58,827 nucleotides of DNA from Herpetosiphon llansteffanensis (GTDB lineage Bacteria; Chloroflexota; Chloroflexia; Chloroflexales; Herpetosiphonaceae). Shown here piece after piece: positions 8,775 to 17,723 of the stretch (positions are counted from its first letter, which is position 1; each line of letters opens with the position of its first letter). The notes under the pieces were generated by a model. It was not told the DNA's origin, ran no database searches, and worked only from the letters and a program-made list of their open reading frames with translations. The stretch spans positions 1-58,827 of the forward strand of contig NZ_PUBZ01000098.1 in the NCBI RefSeq assembly GCF_003205875.1, in the 5' to 3' direction. Both the position numbers and the translations under genes were made by a program.

Positions 8775-9011
8775 AACCAAGTCCTTTCAAACATCCAAAA
8801 AATGAGAACAAAAAATTAAGCCAGCAATCAAACAATGATTACAGCGGCAAATACAAGTTTTTTTGATTGATTGCGTGTGCATTGAAGGCAGAGGCGCAGA
8901 GCAATCCATTCACATTTGGTTGCATTGGGGCAACCACGAGTACCTAGAGACTAAGCCTTCCCATTAAAAAACAGCAAGCAAAGAGCGATTCTCTTACTTA
9001 CTGTACAGACT

Positions 9012-9041
9012 CAAAAAAATATGCGTTACAAGTCGTAACGC
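9012..9041 (-). terminator. Terminator-like hairpin inside the nrdJ leader
   Basis: On the minus strand a perfect 7-bp stem (GCGTTAC/GTAACGC, 5-nt loop; 9041-9023) is followed by CATATTTTTTT. It lies about 50-80 nt after the predicted transcription start of nrdJ, so it could act as an attenuator. No alternative antiterminator was identified by eye. Confidence 0.55.
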
Positions 9042-9095
9042 TATCGTAAATCTACTCTGTAAACGGTGCTTTGATGAAAGCTAGGAAGCTTGTGC

Positions 9096-9111
9096 AATCC
9101 AATATATAGTA
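9096..9111 (-). promoter_or_regulatory. NrdR box 1, overlapping the nrdJ -10
   Basis: atccaatatatagtat matches about 13 of 16 positions of the NrdR consensus acaCwAtATaTwgtgt. It covers the -10 hexamer of the nrdJ promoter, as expected for a repressor of ribonucleotide reductase genes. Confidence 0.7.
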
Positions 9112-9129
9112 TGTCTTTTTAGCTGTCAA
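9100..9129 (-). promoter_or_regulatory. nrdJ promoter
   Basis: On the minus strand TTGACA (9129-9124) and TATATT (9105-9100) are separated by 18 bp. The predicted start near 9093 gives a leader of about 319 nt before the ATG at 8774. Both hexamers touch NrdR boxes. Confidence 0.65.
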
Positions 9130-9144
9130 CACTACATCTAGTAT
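9129..9144 (-). promoter_or_regulatory. NrdR box 2, at the nrdJ -35
   Basis: acactacatctagtat matches about 13 of 16 positions of the NrdR consensus and abuts the -35. The box starts are 33 bp apart, about three helical turns, which is the usual arrangement of paired NrdR boxes. Confidence 0.7.
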
Positions 9145-9410
9145 TTTTTATGGAAAGTGGGCTAAAAAAACGAGTTGCAATCGTTGGCTATTTAGCAGAT
9201 TCTAACGGTGCAAAACTTGCTTATCCACAAGCTATAAACAGCCAGCAAACCAATTTTAATGAAGATTAGAAAATTCCAAATTGGCCAAAATCACCCCTAA
9301 AGGTTAAACCGCAGGCGTGATTTGAACGATCATCATGCAACTGTAATGTATAAAATCGCTGGTTTGGCTCTATAATGGGTTTATCGGCTTTGTAAAAGGT
9401 ATAGCAGATT

Positions 9411-11708
9411 ATGGCGCACACAAGCAAGCCAAAACCAACCATTGCATGGAGCTTGATCATCGGGCTGCTGCTTGGCCCAGCCTTATTGATTATCCTGCGC
9501 CTGTTTCCTGCGCTTGATCTGCGGGTTCAATCGCCAGCTGGCCATTTTTGGATCGTCACAATTGCCCTGCTGATCGGTTTAGGCATGATTGGCTTGATGA
9601 TTCGGGCCGCTTTGGTGCGCCGCGATGGTCGGGCATTAATGCTTGGCTTAGGCTTTTTGGCCATGTCGCTGATGTTCTTGGTGCACGCGATCGCCACGCC
9701 AGGCGTGATGTTTAGCAATACCTCGGTTGCAACGCAATGGTCAACTCCCTTGGCGCTCTTCGTGGCCTCAATCATTTTTACTTTGAGCATGAGCCAACGC
9801 CTTGCAGAAGGCCTGATTCGCTCGTGGCAACGCTGGATGCTGATTGGCTTTGGGCTGTGGATAGGCTATACGCTCTTGATGATGGCCTATATTCCCAGCA
9901 CCGTCATTGCAATTACACCTGCGCCAAGCAGCCAGCCAACCCAGATTAGCGCTGATACAGCGCCGCTGCCAGTCACAACGCCGCAACCAATCACCACCGC
10001 TAGCCCCCATTCGCTGCATAACGAAATGCGTAGCCTTGCGCCAAATGTCTTCCCGTTTATCGTGTGGCTCACGGTGGCCTTGTTTGGCTGGACGGCTTGG
10101 TTTTATGGCAAGCAATGGCGGGCGAATCCAACCTTGCCTTTAGCAACCTTTGTGATTGCGGCGATTCTTTTGGCCGAAACCGCATTGGCCGCCTTGTATG
10201 GCGAGCTGTGGCAATTATCATTTTGGAGCTATCACGTACTATTGCTCGCGGCGATTGGCACCATTACCTATGGCGTGATTCGCGGCGTGGAGCGCACTGG
10301 CTCGTTGACAAGTGCCGTCGAGGGCTTGTTGCTCAAAAGCACGCTGCAACGTCAACAAGCAGGCTTTCAGAACGCCATGAGCCAATTGCTAACTGCCTTT
10401 GAAGCAGGCGACCGTACCACCAGCCCAAGCTTGCGCCGCGAACTCAGCCAACAATTTGCCTTGGCAGAAGATCAGCTCGACCTCTTGCAACAGGCAGTCG
10501 GCTTGGTGGCCCAAGATCGCGAGCAAAGCCGCCGCTTGCAAGCCTTGGTCGATATTAGCTATACCGTGACGCTCGAATTAGAAGCCGATGCCTTGATGAG
10601 TCGCGTGGTTGCCAGTTTGGCCAATATGCTGCAACCAGCCTTGGCCGCGGTTGGCTTGCTTGATGCAGAACATTTGCAGATTCAAGCCCAACATTATTTG
10701 ATCAAAGGCGAGCCATCGCACCAAGCGCTGAGTCTACCGCTTAGCGCCTTCCCAATGGAATGGCTGACCGTTACCGATTTACCCTACGTCAGCGCGCTTA
10801 CCGGCCCGCTCAAGCCCTTAGCAGTCAATCAACAACAAGCCTACTTGATTCCATTACAGCACCGCACGCAGTTGATTGGGATTTTGTTTTTGCAACTCAA
10901 TGCTGATCAACAGATCGATGCTCGTAGCGAAGGCGTGTTGCAATCGGTCGCGGCGCACCTTGCCAACGGGATTATCAACAGCCGCTTGTATAGCGCCTTG
11001 CAAACCGAGCACCAGCAATTGCAACGCAGTGAACAATTGCGCGAACAAATGAATCAGATGGTTGTCCACGATCTCAAAAATCCGCTGACGGTGATCATCA
11101 ATTATCTTGATTTGTTGCGTCGCCAAAACTTGCCTGAGAGCCAACGCGAGTTGGTCGAGGGAGCACGGCGCTCGTCGCGCACATTAGTGGGCTTGGTTTC
11201 CGATTTATTGGATACAGCGCGCTTGCAAGAAGGCCACATGGTCATCAACCGCGAACATGTGCCAATCGCCCCGCTCTTGAATAATGTGGCCAATGAGCTG
11301 CGTTCCTGGGCTGAGCAAGAAGCCAAAGTTATTTCAATTCAGGCCGAGCCAGAGCTATACGCCACAATCGATGGCGATTTGATGCGGCGGGTTTTGAGCA
11401 ATCTGCTCTCAAATGCCATCAAACATACGCCAATGCAAACTGAAATTAAATTAATTGCCCACCACGCTGCTGGCCAAATCATCTTCCAAGTGATTGATAA
11501 TGGGCCGGGCATTCCTGAGGCCTTGCAAGAATCGCTCTTCGATCGTTTTACGACGCTGAGCGAGCAGCAATATGCCCGCCAACGCAGCACGGGCTTAGGC
11601 TTGTATTTCTGTAAATTGGCGGTCGAAGCTCACGAGGGCACAATTGGGGTAGTCAGTAATTCAGAATCGGGCACGACCTTTACCATCAGCATGCCTGACC
11701 ATAATTAA
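9411..11708 (+). CDS. Membrane-anchored sensor histidine kinase with GAF-like domain
   Basis: This 765-aa protein starts with a hydrophobic sensor half (about seven membrane segments within residues 10-300, interrupted by a Pro/Thr-rich loop). A helical linker and a GAF-like domain (about 380-530) follow, then a HisKA dimerisation domain with phospho-acceptor His in VVHDLKNPLTV. The HATPase_c domain shows the N box (LLSNAIKHTP), G1 box (DNGPGIPE) and G2 box (GLGLYF). It probably autophosphorylates on sensing an envelope or intracellular signal. No response regulator lies adjacent; the convergent neighbour is the GAF/SpoIIE phosphatase, whose stop codon overlaps this gene's end by a few bases. 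The ATG has only a weak AAAGG upstream, so the start is moderately certain. Confidence 0.9.
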   Translation: MAHTSKPKPTIAWSLIIGLLLGPALLIILRLFPALDLRVQSPAGHFWIVTIALLIGLGMIGLMIRAALVRRDGRALMLGLGFLAMSLMFLVHAIATPGVMFSNTSVATQWSTPLALFVASIIFTLSMSQRLAEGLIRSWQRWMLIGFGLWIGYTLLMMAYIPSTVIAITPAPSSQPTQISADTAPLPVTTPQPITTASPHSLHNEMRSLAPNVFPFIVWLTVALFGWTAWFYGKQWRANPTLPLATFVIAAILLAETALAALYGELWQLSFWSYHVLLLAAIGTITYGVIRGVERTGSLTSAVEGLLLKSTLQRQQAGFQNAMSQLLTAFEAGDRTTSPSLRRELSQQFALAEDQLDLLQQAVGLVAQDREQSRRLQALVDISYTVTLELEADALMSRVVASLANMLQPALAAVGLLDAEHLQIQAQHYLIKGEPSHQALSLPLSAFPMEWLTVTDLPYVSALTGPLKPLAVNQQQAYLIPLQHRTQLIGILFLQLNADQQIDARSEGVLQSVAAHLANGIINSRLYSALQTEHQQLQRSEQLREQMNQMVVHDLKNPLTVIINYLDLLRRQNLPESQRELVEGARRSSRTLVGLVSDLLDTARLQEGHMVINREHVPIAPLLNNVANELRSWAEQEAKVISIQAEPELYATIDGDLMRRVLSNLLSNAIKHTPMQTEIKLIAHHAAGQIIFQVIDNGPGIPEALQESLFDRFTTLSEQQYARQRSTGLGLYFCKLAVEAHEGTIGVVSNSESGTTFTISMPDHN

Positions 11709-14700
11709 GCGCCAGCAACTTTGAGCGCCACCAGCGTAATATCGTCGTGTTGAGGATGATCGCCGATAAATTGGTTGATTTCGTTAATTACCAAATCAAC
11801 CCATTCAGCGCTGGTTAGGCTATGATCGTGTTGGCGCAGCAACTCCTCAAATCGATCAAATCCCCACATATCACCAGTGCTATCCTTCGATTCAACCACG
11901 CCATCGGTGTAGAACAGCACCATATCGTTTGGCTCAAGCTGATAGCTGGCGGTTTCGTAGGGCGTGTTGGCCATAATTCCCAGTGGAAAGTGTGGGCCGG
12001 GCGCAGTAGCATAGACCAAATCACCATTCGCGCGCCGAATAATTGGATCAAGCTGGCCTGCATTGGCCAAGGCCAACCGATAATCAACAAGATCGAACGT
12101 CGCATAGGCCAAGGCCACAAAGGTATGGCGCGGAATATCTAAAGTTACCCAGCGATTGGTTTCTTGCATGACGATTTGCGGCGTTTCATGATCCCACGCT
12201 TCCGAGCGCACAATCGAACGTGCTACCGCCATCAACATCGCGCCAGGAATGCTCTTGCCCGAAGCATCGCCGACCATCAAGGCCCAGCTGCCATCGCGCA
12301 ACTCGGTCACCTCGTAGAAATCGCCGCCAGTTTCGCGGGCTGGCAAACAGACAGCTGCCAACTCCACGCCTTGGGCCACAGGCAAGCTGCGCGGAAACAA
12401 GTTGCTCTGAATTTGGCGCGCAATTTCTAGTTCTTGCTCAACTCGAGTCACCGATTCTTGGTAGAGCCGAGCATGCTCAAGCGCGGTTGCTGCTTGGTTG
12501 GCAAACGTCATGGCCAATTCGGTATCGCCTTGGGTAAAGGCATTGGGCTGCAACGAATTAATATTCAGCACCCCCAACACAACACCTTTGCTAATCAAGG
12601 GCACGCCAATCCACGAGCGCACGACGCTTGGCATCGGCGAGCGCGTCCATTGCGGATCGCTAACCGTATCAGGAACCACCAACGGCTTGCCACTTAGCAT
12701 CACCCGCCCAGCCCCACTGGTCAAATCAAGCGGGAAGGTCAGTTCGCGCCATTCAACCGCCAACTGCTCATCTTGAGCTTGGCGTGCGACAATCCGCAAC
12801 AAATTATTCGATGGCAACATCACCGAAGTCGAATCGAAGGTAATAACTTTGCGCAACTCACGCAAAATCAAATCAAGCACTTCATCGGGATTGAAGGTGG
12901 TGTTGAGCACACGGGCAATTTCGCGCATCGTTTCAGCGGTACGGTGCGCGGTTTGTTCAGCAGCATACAAGCGGGCATTGCGCACACTCAAGGCCAGCTG
13001 GCGACCAACGTTAAACAAAAATTGCTCATCGCTTGGCCCAAACGCCGCTGGCCGCGTTGCCCGCACTGCCAGCACGCCCAAAGGCTGGGCCGAAGCAATC
13101 AGCGGCACGCTCAGCCACGAGTGCATAAAACCAGAATTGGTCGGAATCGGCGGCTCAACCAAATCGGGGTGGAGCGCCCAATCGCGGTAAATATCGTTCA
13201 TGCGCAACGGCTTGACATGCAGATAGGTCCAGCGAGTCAGCGAGCCATCAGGTAAAGGATGGCCGATTACTGCCGTTTGAACTTCGTGACCTTCTTCGAG
13301 CACGACCGCCGTTTCAACCCGATCGGCGCTGCCAATCACCACTTGGAAGGCATCGGCATTGAGGAAACTGCGCAACACCAAATCCAACGAACGCAGCATT
13401 TCATACAAATCGAGCGTCGACGTGACCAATTGCGTGATCCGTTGTTGGGCATCAAGCTCGGCCAATTGGCGCTCGCGTTGAGCAAACGAACGCGCATTTT
13501 GAATTGCCAAGCCCAATTGATGCGCAACCTGCAACATAAATTGCTCGTCGCTCTCGCTGAAATGGCTGGCGGTCATCGATTGAGTGGTGATTGCGCCTAG
13601 CACCTCGCCACGGTGGTTGATCAATGGCGTGCCAAGCCACGACAAGGCCACCTCATCGTTGACCTGCACCGTTTTCAATTCAGGGTAGAGGGTGGGAATA
13701 TCAGTAACCGTGTTGTTGAAGCGCAGCGCCTTGGCATTGCGCAAAATCCAGGCGGTTGGCGTGTTTGGCGGGAGCGATGTACCAACCATCGAGCCATAAT
13801 CAAGCAACTCACCGCGCTCAACGACGCACAAATCTTCAATCACATAGGTTTTGGGATTATTCAATAAGATATAAAAGCCATCAATGTTGAGAAACGAAGT
13901 CAAAAGTGGGTTCAGCCCACGGAACATCTCGTGAATATCCATGGTGCGATTGAGCAATTCGCCAACCAATTTAAGCGTATTCAGCTCGTTTAATTGGCGT
14001 TCGCGTTGGGCAAACAGGCGCGCATTTTGAATCGCCAAGGTCAGTTGTTGGCCAAGCTGCGCCATAAATTGCTCATCGCGGGTGCTAAACACGTTGGCCT
14101 GAAAACTCTGGATCGCAATCAGCCCAATCACATTTGTGGTTTGGTCGTTGAGCGGCACGCCAAGCCACGCCTTGGTACGCTCAGATGAAATCCGCACATT
14201 ACTATCTTCAGGCGCAACTTCATCTGAGGTTTCTTGCGAAATATCGCCAAAACGCAGCGGTTTACGGGTATGCAACACTTGCCAGGTTGGCGTGTGCTCA
14301 GGTGGAATCAGCCCAATCATCCAACGAAAATCGCCCTCGCCCTCACGATTCAAGGCATAAACCGCCTCGACCATGTGAGTTTTTGGCTGATTCAGCATCA
14401 CAAAAAAGCCATCGATATGCAAAAACTCAGTTAATACTGCGTCGATGGCCCGCAGCATCGCCTCAATTTCAAGCGTTGAGCCAAGCAAACTGCTGATCCG
14501 TTGCAAGGCGTTGAGTTCGGCCAATTGGCGTTCGCGCTGCTGATAGAGCTGCACATTCAGCACATGCAAACTGACTTGGCTCGCTACCGATTGCAGAAAA
14601 AAGCGGTCGCGGTCGCTGAAAGCATAGGGCTGATAATTCTGAATCGCAATCACACCCAAGGGGCGGCGATTGGCATCGAGCATCGGCACGCCCAGCCAGC

Positions 14701-16147
14701 TTTCCGAAGGCGAACCTTTGATTGTGCGTCGAATAATCGTCGGATAATGGCGAATATCACGCGAAACATGGCGCAAAAACAATGGTTCGCATTTGCTCAG
14801 CACCCAATCGGTAAACGAACCTTTGCGCGGCATCGCCTCTTCGCTCAGATAGGTCGCTTCGTTATCGTCCTCAATCGCAATGCTATCAGTCAATAATTGG
14901 CGTTCAGGATCGTAAATCGCCATATAAAACACATCGACTGGCAAAAACGAGCGAATTGCATCATTTAATTGATGCAGCAAGGTTGAAAGATTGAGCGCGC
15001 GTACCGTGGCAGCGCTAATCGCGCTCAGCGCTTCTAATTCGGCAATTTGGCGACGTTGCTGCGCCAGAATATTGCCATGCTCCAAGGCCAAAGCCAATTG
15101 ATTGCTAACCACTTGCAGCAATTCAACTTCTTCAGTTTTGAAATTCCGTTCCTCTGTTTGGCCAACTAAGAGCACGCCAATCACGGTTTCATGGCGGCGC
15201 AATGGGATAGCAAGCGTCGTCGCGAGGTGGTTGAGTTGCGCCATTTGCCAATATTTGGATTGGCTCTGATGATCAACAATTGCGCTATTGCTGCTAATTG
15301 CAATTCCGAAAATCGAATCCAGCGCTACAAACGATTCGGGCAAGCTGCCGTTGGACAAACCACGCTGCACAATCGGCTGTAATTCGTTGGCGTTGAGCGA
15401 ACACACCACGCCAGCATTGAGATGCATTAATTCGAGCATAAAATCGAGCGCCAGCCCAAACATCTCAGTTAATGGGAGCTGCTGGGTTAGCATTGCAGCA
15501 ATATCACTGATGACGAATAAATCGGCATTACGCAGCTCGATTTGGTGTTCCAACGAGCCAGTTAATTCAGCTTGGCGATGTGAAAGCAGCGCATTTTCCA
15601 GCGCCACCGCCATGGAGTTAGCAATCCGCGTCAGCAAGTCAAGATCAGCTTCGTCGAATGCGCCAACGGTATAGCTTTGCAGCGAAATTACGCCCAGCGC
15701 CGATGTGCCAATCACCAAGGGCACGCCCATCCAGCCGCGCGAGAGCTTATCGCTGCCAAATTGCAACAGTCGGGGCAGGCCAATCGATTCACGTTCAATC
15801 GTGAGGTCGCGAAACAACAATGGCTGGCGCTGGCGAATCAAATAGCCAGTGAGTGGGCCAATCGGATCATGTTCGCTAAACTCAATCACCCCTTCATCAA
15901 CCAACATGGCGATACGATAAGCGCTATCGTCGTATTGGTCAGAAAGGGCGATAAAACAGGCATCAAATTGCCAAACCGTCTGCAATTCTTGGTAGATGGT
16001 GCGCAATAACTCGAACGAATCCTGTTGCCCACGACAAGCAAGCCCAATGCGATAGAGCGCATCGAGAGCACGTTGGGTTTGATGGCGTTCAGCCTCAAGG
16101 GCTTCCACCCGACTTTTGAGCGTGGGTTTACGAGTACGTTGGGTCAT
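11705..16147 (-). CDS. Seven-GAF SpoIIE/PP2C-type serine phosphatase
   Basis: A very large (about 1480-aa) cytoplasmic signalling protein. Seven consecutive GAF modules are recognisable by recurring W(L/I)GVPL ... LGVI.IQS ... F ... DE.F and QLALAIQNARL segments, each joined by a coiled linker rich in QRERQLAEL. The C-terminal 230 residues form a SpoIIE/RsbU-type PP2C domain with metal-binding motifs ETGGDFYEV, MVGDASGKSIPGA and YTDGVVES. Enzymes of this class dephosphorylate anti-anti-sigma (STAS) proteins; STAS partners are encoded at 17724 and 38308. GAF domains 3-6 resemble one another, suggesting internal duplication. ATG 16147 (MTQRTRKP) was chosen as the first Met before clear homology; no good ribosome site is seen, and the frame extends to 16234. 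Confidence 0.9.
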   Translation of the reverse strand: MTQRTRKPTLKSRVEALEAERHQTQRALDALYRIGLACRGQQDSFELLRTIYQELQTVWQFDACFIALSDQYDDSAYRIAMLVDEGVIEFSEHDPIGPLTGYLIRQRQPLLFRDLTIERESIGLPRLLQFGSDKLSRGWMGVPLVIGTSALGVISLQSYTVGAFDEADLDLLTRIANSMAVALENALLSHRQAELTGSLEHQIELRNADLFVISDIAAMLTQQLPLTEMFGLALDFMLELMHLNAGVVCSLNANELQPIVQRGLSNGSLPESFVALDSIFGIAISSNSAIVDHQSQSKYWQMAQLNHLATTLAIPLRRHETVIGVLLVGQTEERNFKTEEVELLQVVSNQLALALEHGNILAQQRRQIAELEALSAISAATVRALNLSTLLHQLNDAIRSFLPVDVFYMAIYDPERQLLTDSIAIEDDNEATYLSEEAMPRKGSFTDWVLSKCEPLFLRHVSRDIRHYPTIIRRTIKGSPSESWLGVPMLDANRRPLGVIAIQNYQPYAFSDRDRFFLQSVASQVSLHVLNVQLYQQRERQLAELNALQRISSLLGSTLEIEAMLRAIDAVLTEFLHIDGFFVMLNQPKTHMVEAVYALNREGEGDFRWMIGLIPPEHTPTWQVLHTRKPLRFGDISQETSDEVAPEDSNVRISSERTKAWLGVPLNDQTTNVIGLIAIQSFQANVFSTRDEQFMAQLGQQLTLAIQNARLFAQRERQLNELNTLKLVGELLNRTMDIHEMFRGLNPLLTSFLNIDGFYILLNNPKTYVIEDLCVVERGELLDYGSMVGTSLPPNTPTAWILRNAKALRFNNTVTDIPTLYPELKTVQVNDEVALSWLGTPLINHRGEVLGAITTQSMTASHFSESDEQFMLQVAHQLGLAIQNARSFAQRERQLAELDAQQRITQLVTSTLDLYEMLRSLDLVLRSFLNADAFQVVIGSADRVETAVVLEEGHEVQTAVIGHPLPDGSLTRWTYLHVKPLRMNDIYRDWALHPDLVEPPIPTNSGFMHSWLSVPLIASAQPLGVLAVRATRPAAFGPSDEQFLFNVGRQLALSVRNARLYAAEQTAHRTAETMREIARVLNTTFNPDEVLDLILRELRKVITFDSTSVMLPSNNLLRIVARQAQDEQLAVEWRELTFPLDLTSGAGRVMLSGKPLVVPDTVSDPQWTRSPMPSVVRSWIGVPLISKGVVLGVLNINSLQPNAFTQGDTELAMTFANQAATALEHARLYQESVTRVEQELEIARQIQSNLFPRSLPVAQGVELAAVCLPARETGGDFYEVTELRDGSWALMVGDASGKSIPGAMLMAVARSIVRSEAWDHETPQIVMQETNRWVTLDIPRHTFVALAYATFDLVDYRLALANAGQLDPIIRRANGDLVYATAPGPHFPLGIMANTPYETASYQLEPNDMVLFYTDGVVESKDSTGDMWGFDRFEELLRQHDHSLTSAEWVDLVINEINQFIGDHPQHDDITLVALKVAGA

Positions 16148-16275
16148 AAGCAGAACCGCAGCAGTTTTACCAGCGCAAACATAGCACAAAATAGCATGCA
16201 GATCAACCAACTCCAAGAGCAAAGCTAGTACCAACAGCCTAATCTGCTTGGGGGCACTTGGGCTAGCCCAATTAG

Positions 16276-16959
16276 TTAGACGCTAGGGAGTTCAGGCTCA
16301 GCCTTTGGGTTACCACCACGGGCACGGCGCACGGCCAACAAATCGGCCACATGCTCGGCAGCTAAGGGTTGCAAACGGCCTATACTGAGTGCTGTGGCAA
16401 TGATCGTGGCCGCTTGTTCAACTTGCTCCGTCCGATGGAAGGCTTTAGTTAAGCTGCTAGCAACGGTCAACGAGCCATGATGATCCAACACCAAAGCATC
16501 GTGATCGCGAATAAAAGGCTTGATGGCCTCGCCCAAGGCTGCCGTGCCAGTGCGGGCATAGGGCACAGTCGGAATTTTGCCCAAGGTCAAAATAATATCT
16601 TCTAACAATGGTTGGGTTAGCTCAACCCCAGCAATACTACAAGCAATCGTACGTGGTGGGTGAGCGTGGACACAGGCGCGCACATCGGGGCGTTCAGCAT
16701 AAACCGCCAAATGCATCAACAATTCGCTTGATGGTAAGGGGGTCTGTGGGTCAAGCGGGACACCCTGACGATCGACGATAATTAAATCGGCTGGTTGGAG
16801 CAGGCCTTTGCAATACCCCGTTGGGGTGGTCAAAATTCGTTGTTCATCGAGCAAAACCGAATAATTGCCACTATACGATGGTGTCCAGCCGCGTTCGTAG
16901 AGCCAACGGCCAATTTGCACCATTTCGAGACGATACTGCTGTTCTTGAGCTAAATTCAT
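16276..16959 (-). CDS. Class II aldolase/adducin family protein (fuculose-phosphate aldolase or MtnB type)
   Basis: A 227-aa protein with the zinc aldolase fold. The metal ligands are visible as HAHPP (about residues 98-102) and DHHGSL (about 158-163), and the catalytic acid as Glu in PSSELLMH. Family members cleave sugar phosphates to dihydroxyacetone phosphate plus an aldehyde, or act as methylthioribulose-1-phosphate dehydratase or aldolase. With mtnA (28106) and an MTA/SAH deaminase (30998) within 15 kb, a methylthio-sugar role is possible but not shown. ATG 16959 is preceded by GAGGGG. The gene lies between the phosphatase (same strand) and a divergent V4R-like gene. Confidence 0.85.
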   Translation of the reverse strand: MNLAQEQQYRLEMVQIGRWLYERGWTPSYSGNYSVLLDEQRILTTPTGYCKGLLQPADLIIVDRQGVPLDPQTPLPSSELLMHLAVYAERPDVRACVHAHPPRTIACSIAGVELTQPLLEDIILTLGKIPTVPYARTGTAALGEAIKPFIRDHDALVLDHHGSLTVASSLTKAFHRTEQVEQAATIIATALSIGRLQPLAAEHVADLLAVRRARGGNPKAEPELPSV

Positions 16960-17102
16960 CCGAAAAATCCCCTCAAAGGTGGATAAAAGTCTGCTATATC
17001 ACCTGATATGGCAGCTCAATCCTCACCCGTACTAGCCAAAAAATAGGAAAACATAACTAATAAAAGCCAAAAATTCAGTTCAGGAACTCTTGCAAGAACG
17101 CG

Positions 17103-17108
17103 TATAAT
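17103..17108 (+). promoter_or_regulatory. -10 element upstream of the V4R-like/STAS operon
   Basis: A perfect TATAAT is 47 bp before the ATG of the V4R-like gene. A weak -35 (TTCAGG, 17079-17084) is 18 bp upstream. Confidence 0.4.
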
Positions 17109-17154
17109 GGCACTGTTCAGGCTTTGACCTCCATTGCAACTGAAAGGCACCCTA

Positions 17155-17718
17155 ATGTATCGTTTTGAACGACATGCACCATTTGACCTGACTGCCTATG
17201 CTGACCCTGGTCAAGACCGGAGTGGCCCGCCATTAACGCAAGGTGGTATCTTTTTATTAATTTCAACCATTGCCTCCGAACATTGTACACCGGAGATGCT
17301 TGATGTTTTGGACGAGATTGATCCTGATAAATGGTATCATGGCCAACTCTTAGAAACCATGCTCAATACCTTCGAAGATCAAGATCAAGCCTTGGTGATC
17401 GATGTTGGCAAAAATATCTATTATTCGATGGAAGCCCAATTTCGTGCAGTTGGCATCGAAAAGCCCGAAGACGTGATCACAACCATTCCAATGATTTGGC
17501 TCTACGCAACCCGTGGCAATGGTGGCGAATGGCGCAGCCGAATAACCGGCGATAAAACCGCAATCATCGAAATGGAACAACCGTATAATTGTATGTTTGA
17601 ACAAGGGGCTATGAAAGGCGCACTCGAATGCTTCAATGCCCGCGATGTTCAAATTGACCATTCGAAATGTATCCGCGATGGCGCTGCCTTCTGCGAGTTA
17701 CATCTTTCTTGGAAATAA
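17155..17718 (+). CDS. V4R-like small-ligand-binding domain protein
   Basis: A 187-aa soluble protein. The C-terminal half has the layout of V4R/haem-NO-binding-like sensor domains: a long alpha region, then basic and aromatic strands, ending in ALECFNARDVQIDHSKCI and a GAAFCELHLSWK tail (the Gly-x-x-Cys-Glu/Glu-x-H ending of V4R proteins). Such domains bind small hydrophobic ligands or haem. ATG 17155 is used because AAAGG is eight bases upstream; the in-frame TTG at 17134 has none. Five bases separate it from the STAS gene, so the two are probably co-transcribed and may form a sensor/STAS pair. The family assignment is tentative. Confidence 0.6.
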   Translation: MYRFERHAPFDLTAYADPGQDRSGPPLTQGGIFLLISTIASEHCTPEMLDVLDEIDPDKWYHGQLLETMLNTFEDQDQALVIDVGKNIYYSMEAQFRAVGIEKPEDVITTIPMIWLYATRGNGGEWRSRITGDKTAIIEMEQPYNCMFEQGAMKGALECFNARDVQIDHSKCIRDGAAFCELHLSWK

Positions 17719-17723
17719 CTTCT

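Larger units (their letters stand above)
8775..9410. other. Long intergenic region: nrdJ leader and histidine kinase upstream region
   Basis: About 640 bp without a gene. The left half is the 319-nt leader of nrdJ with a terminator-like hairpin. The middle holds the nrdJ promoter and NrdR boxes. The right part (9145-9410) leads to the histidine kinase and has a perfect TATAAT at 9371-9376 without an obvious -35. No B12-box typical of cobalamin riboswitches was found. Confidence 0.7.

Noticed and set aside
8775-9093. Cobalamin riboswitch in the nrdJ leader
   Set aside because: I looked for the conserved B12 box on both strands and did not find it.
12220-12537. Plus-strand ORFs of about 100 aa opposite the GAF/SpoIIE gene
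   Set aside because: They arise from codon bias of the long antisense gene and have no start signals.
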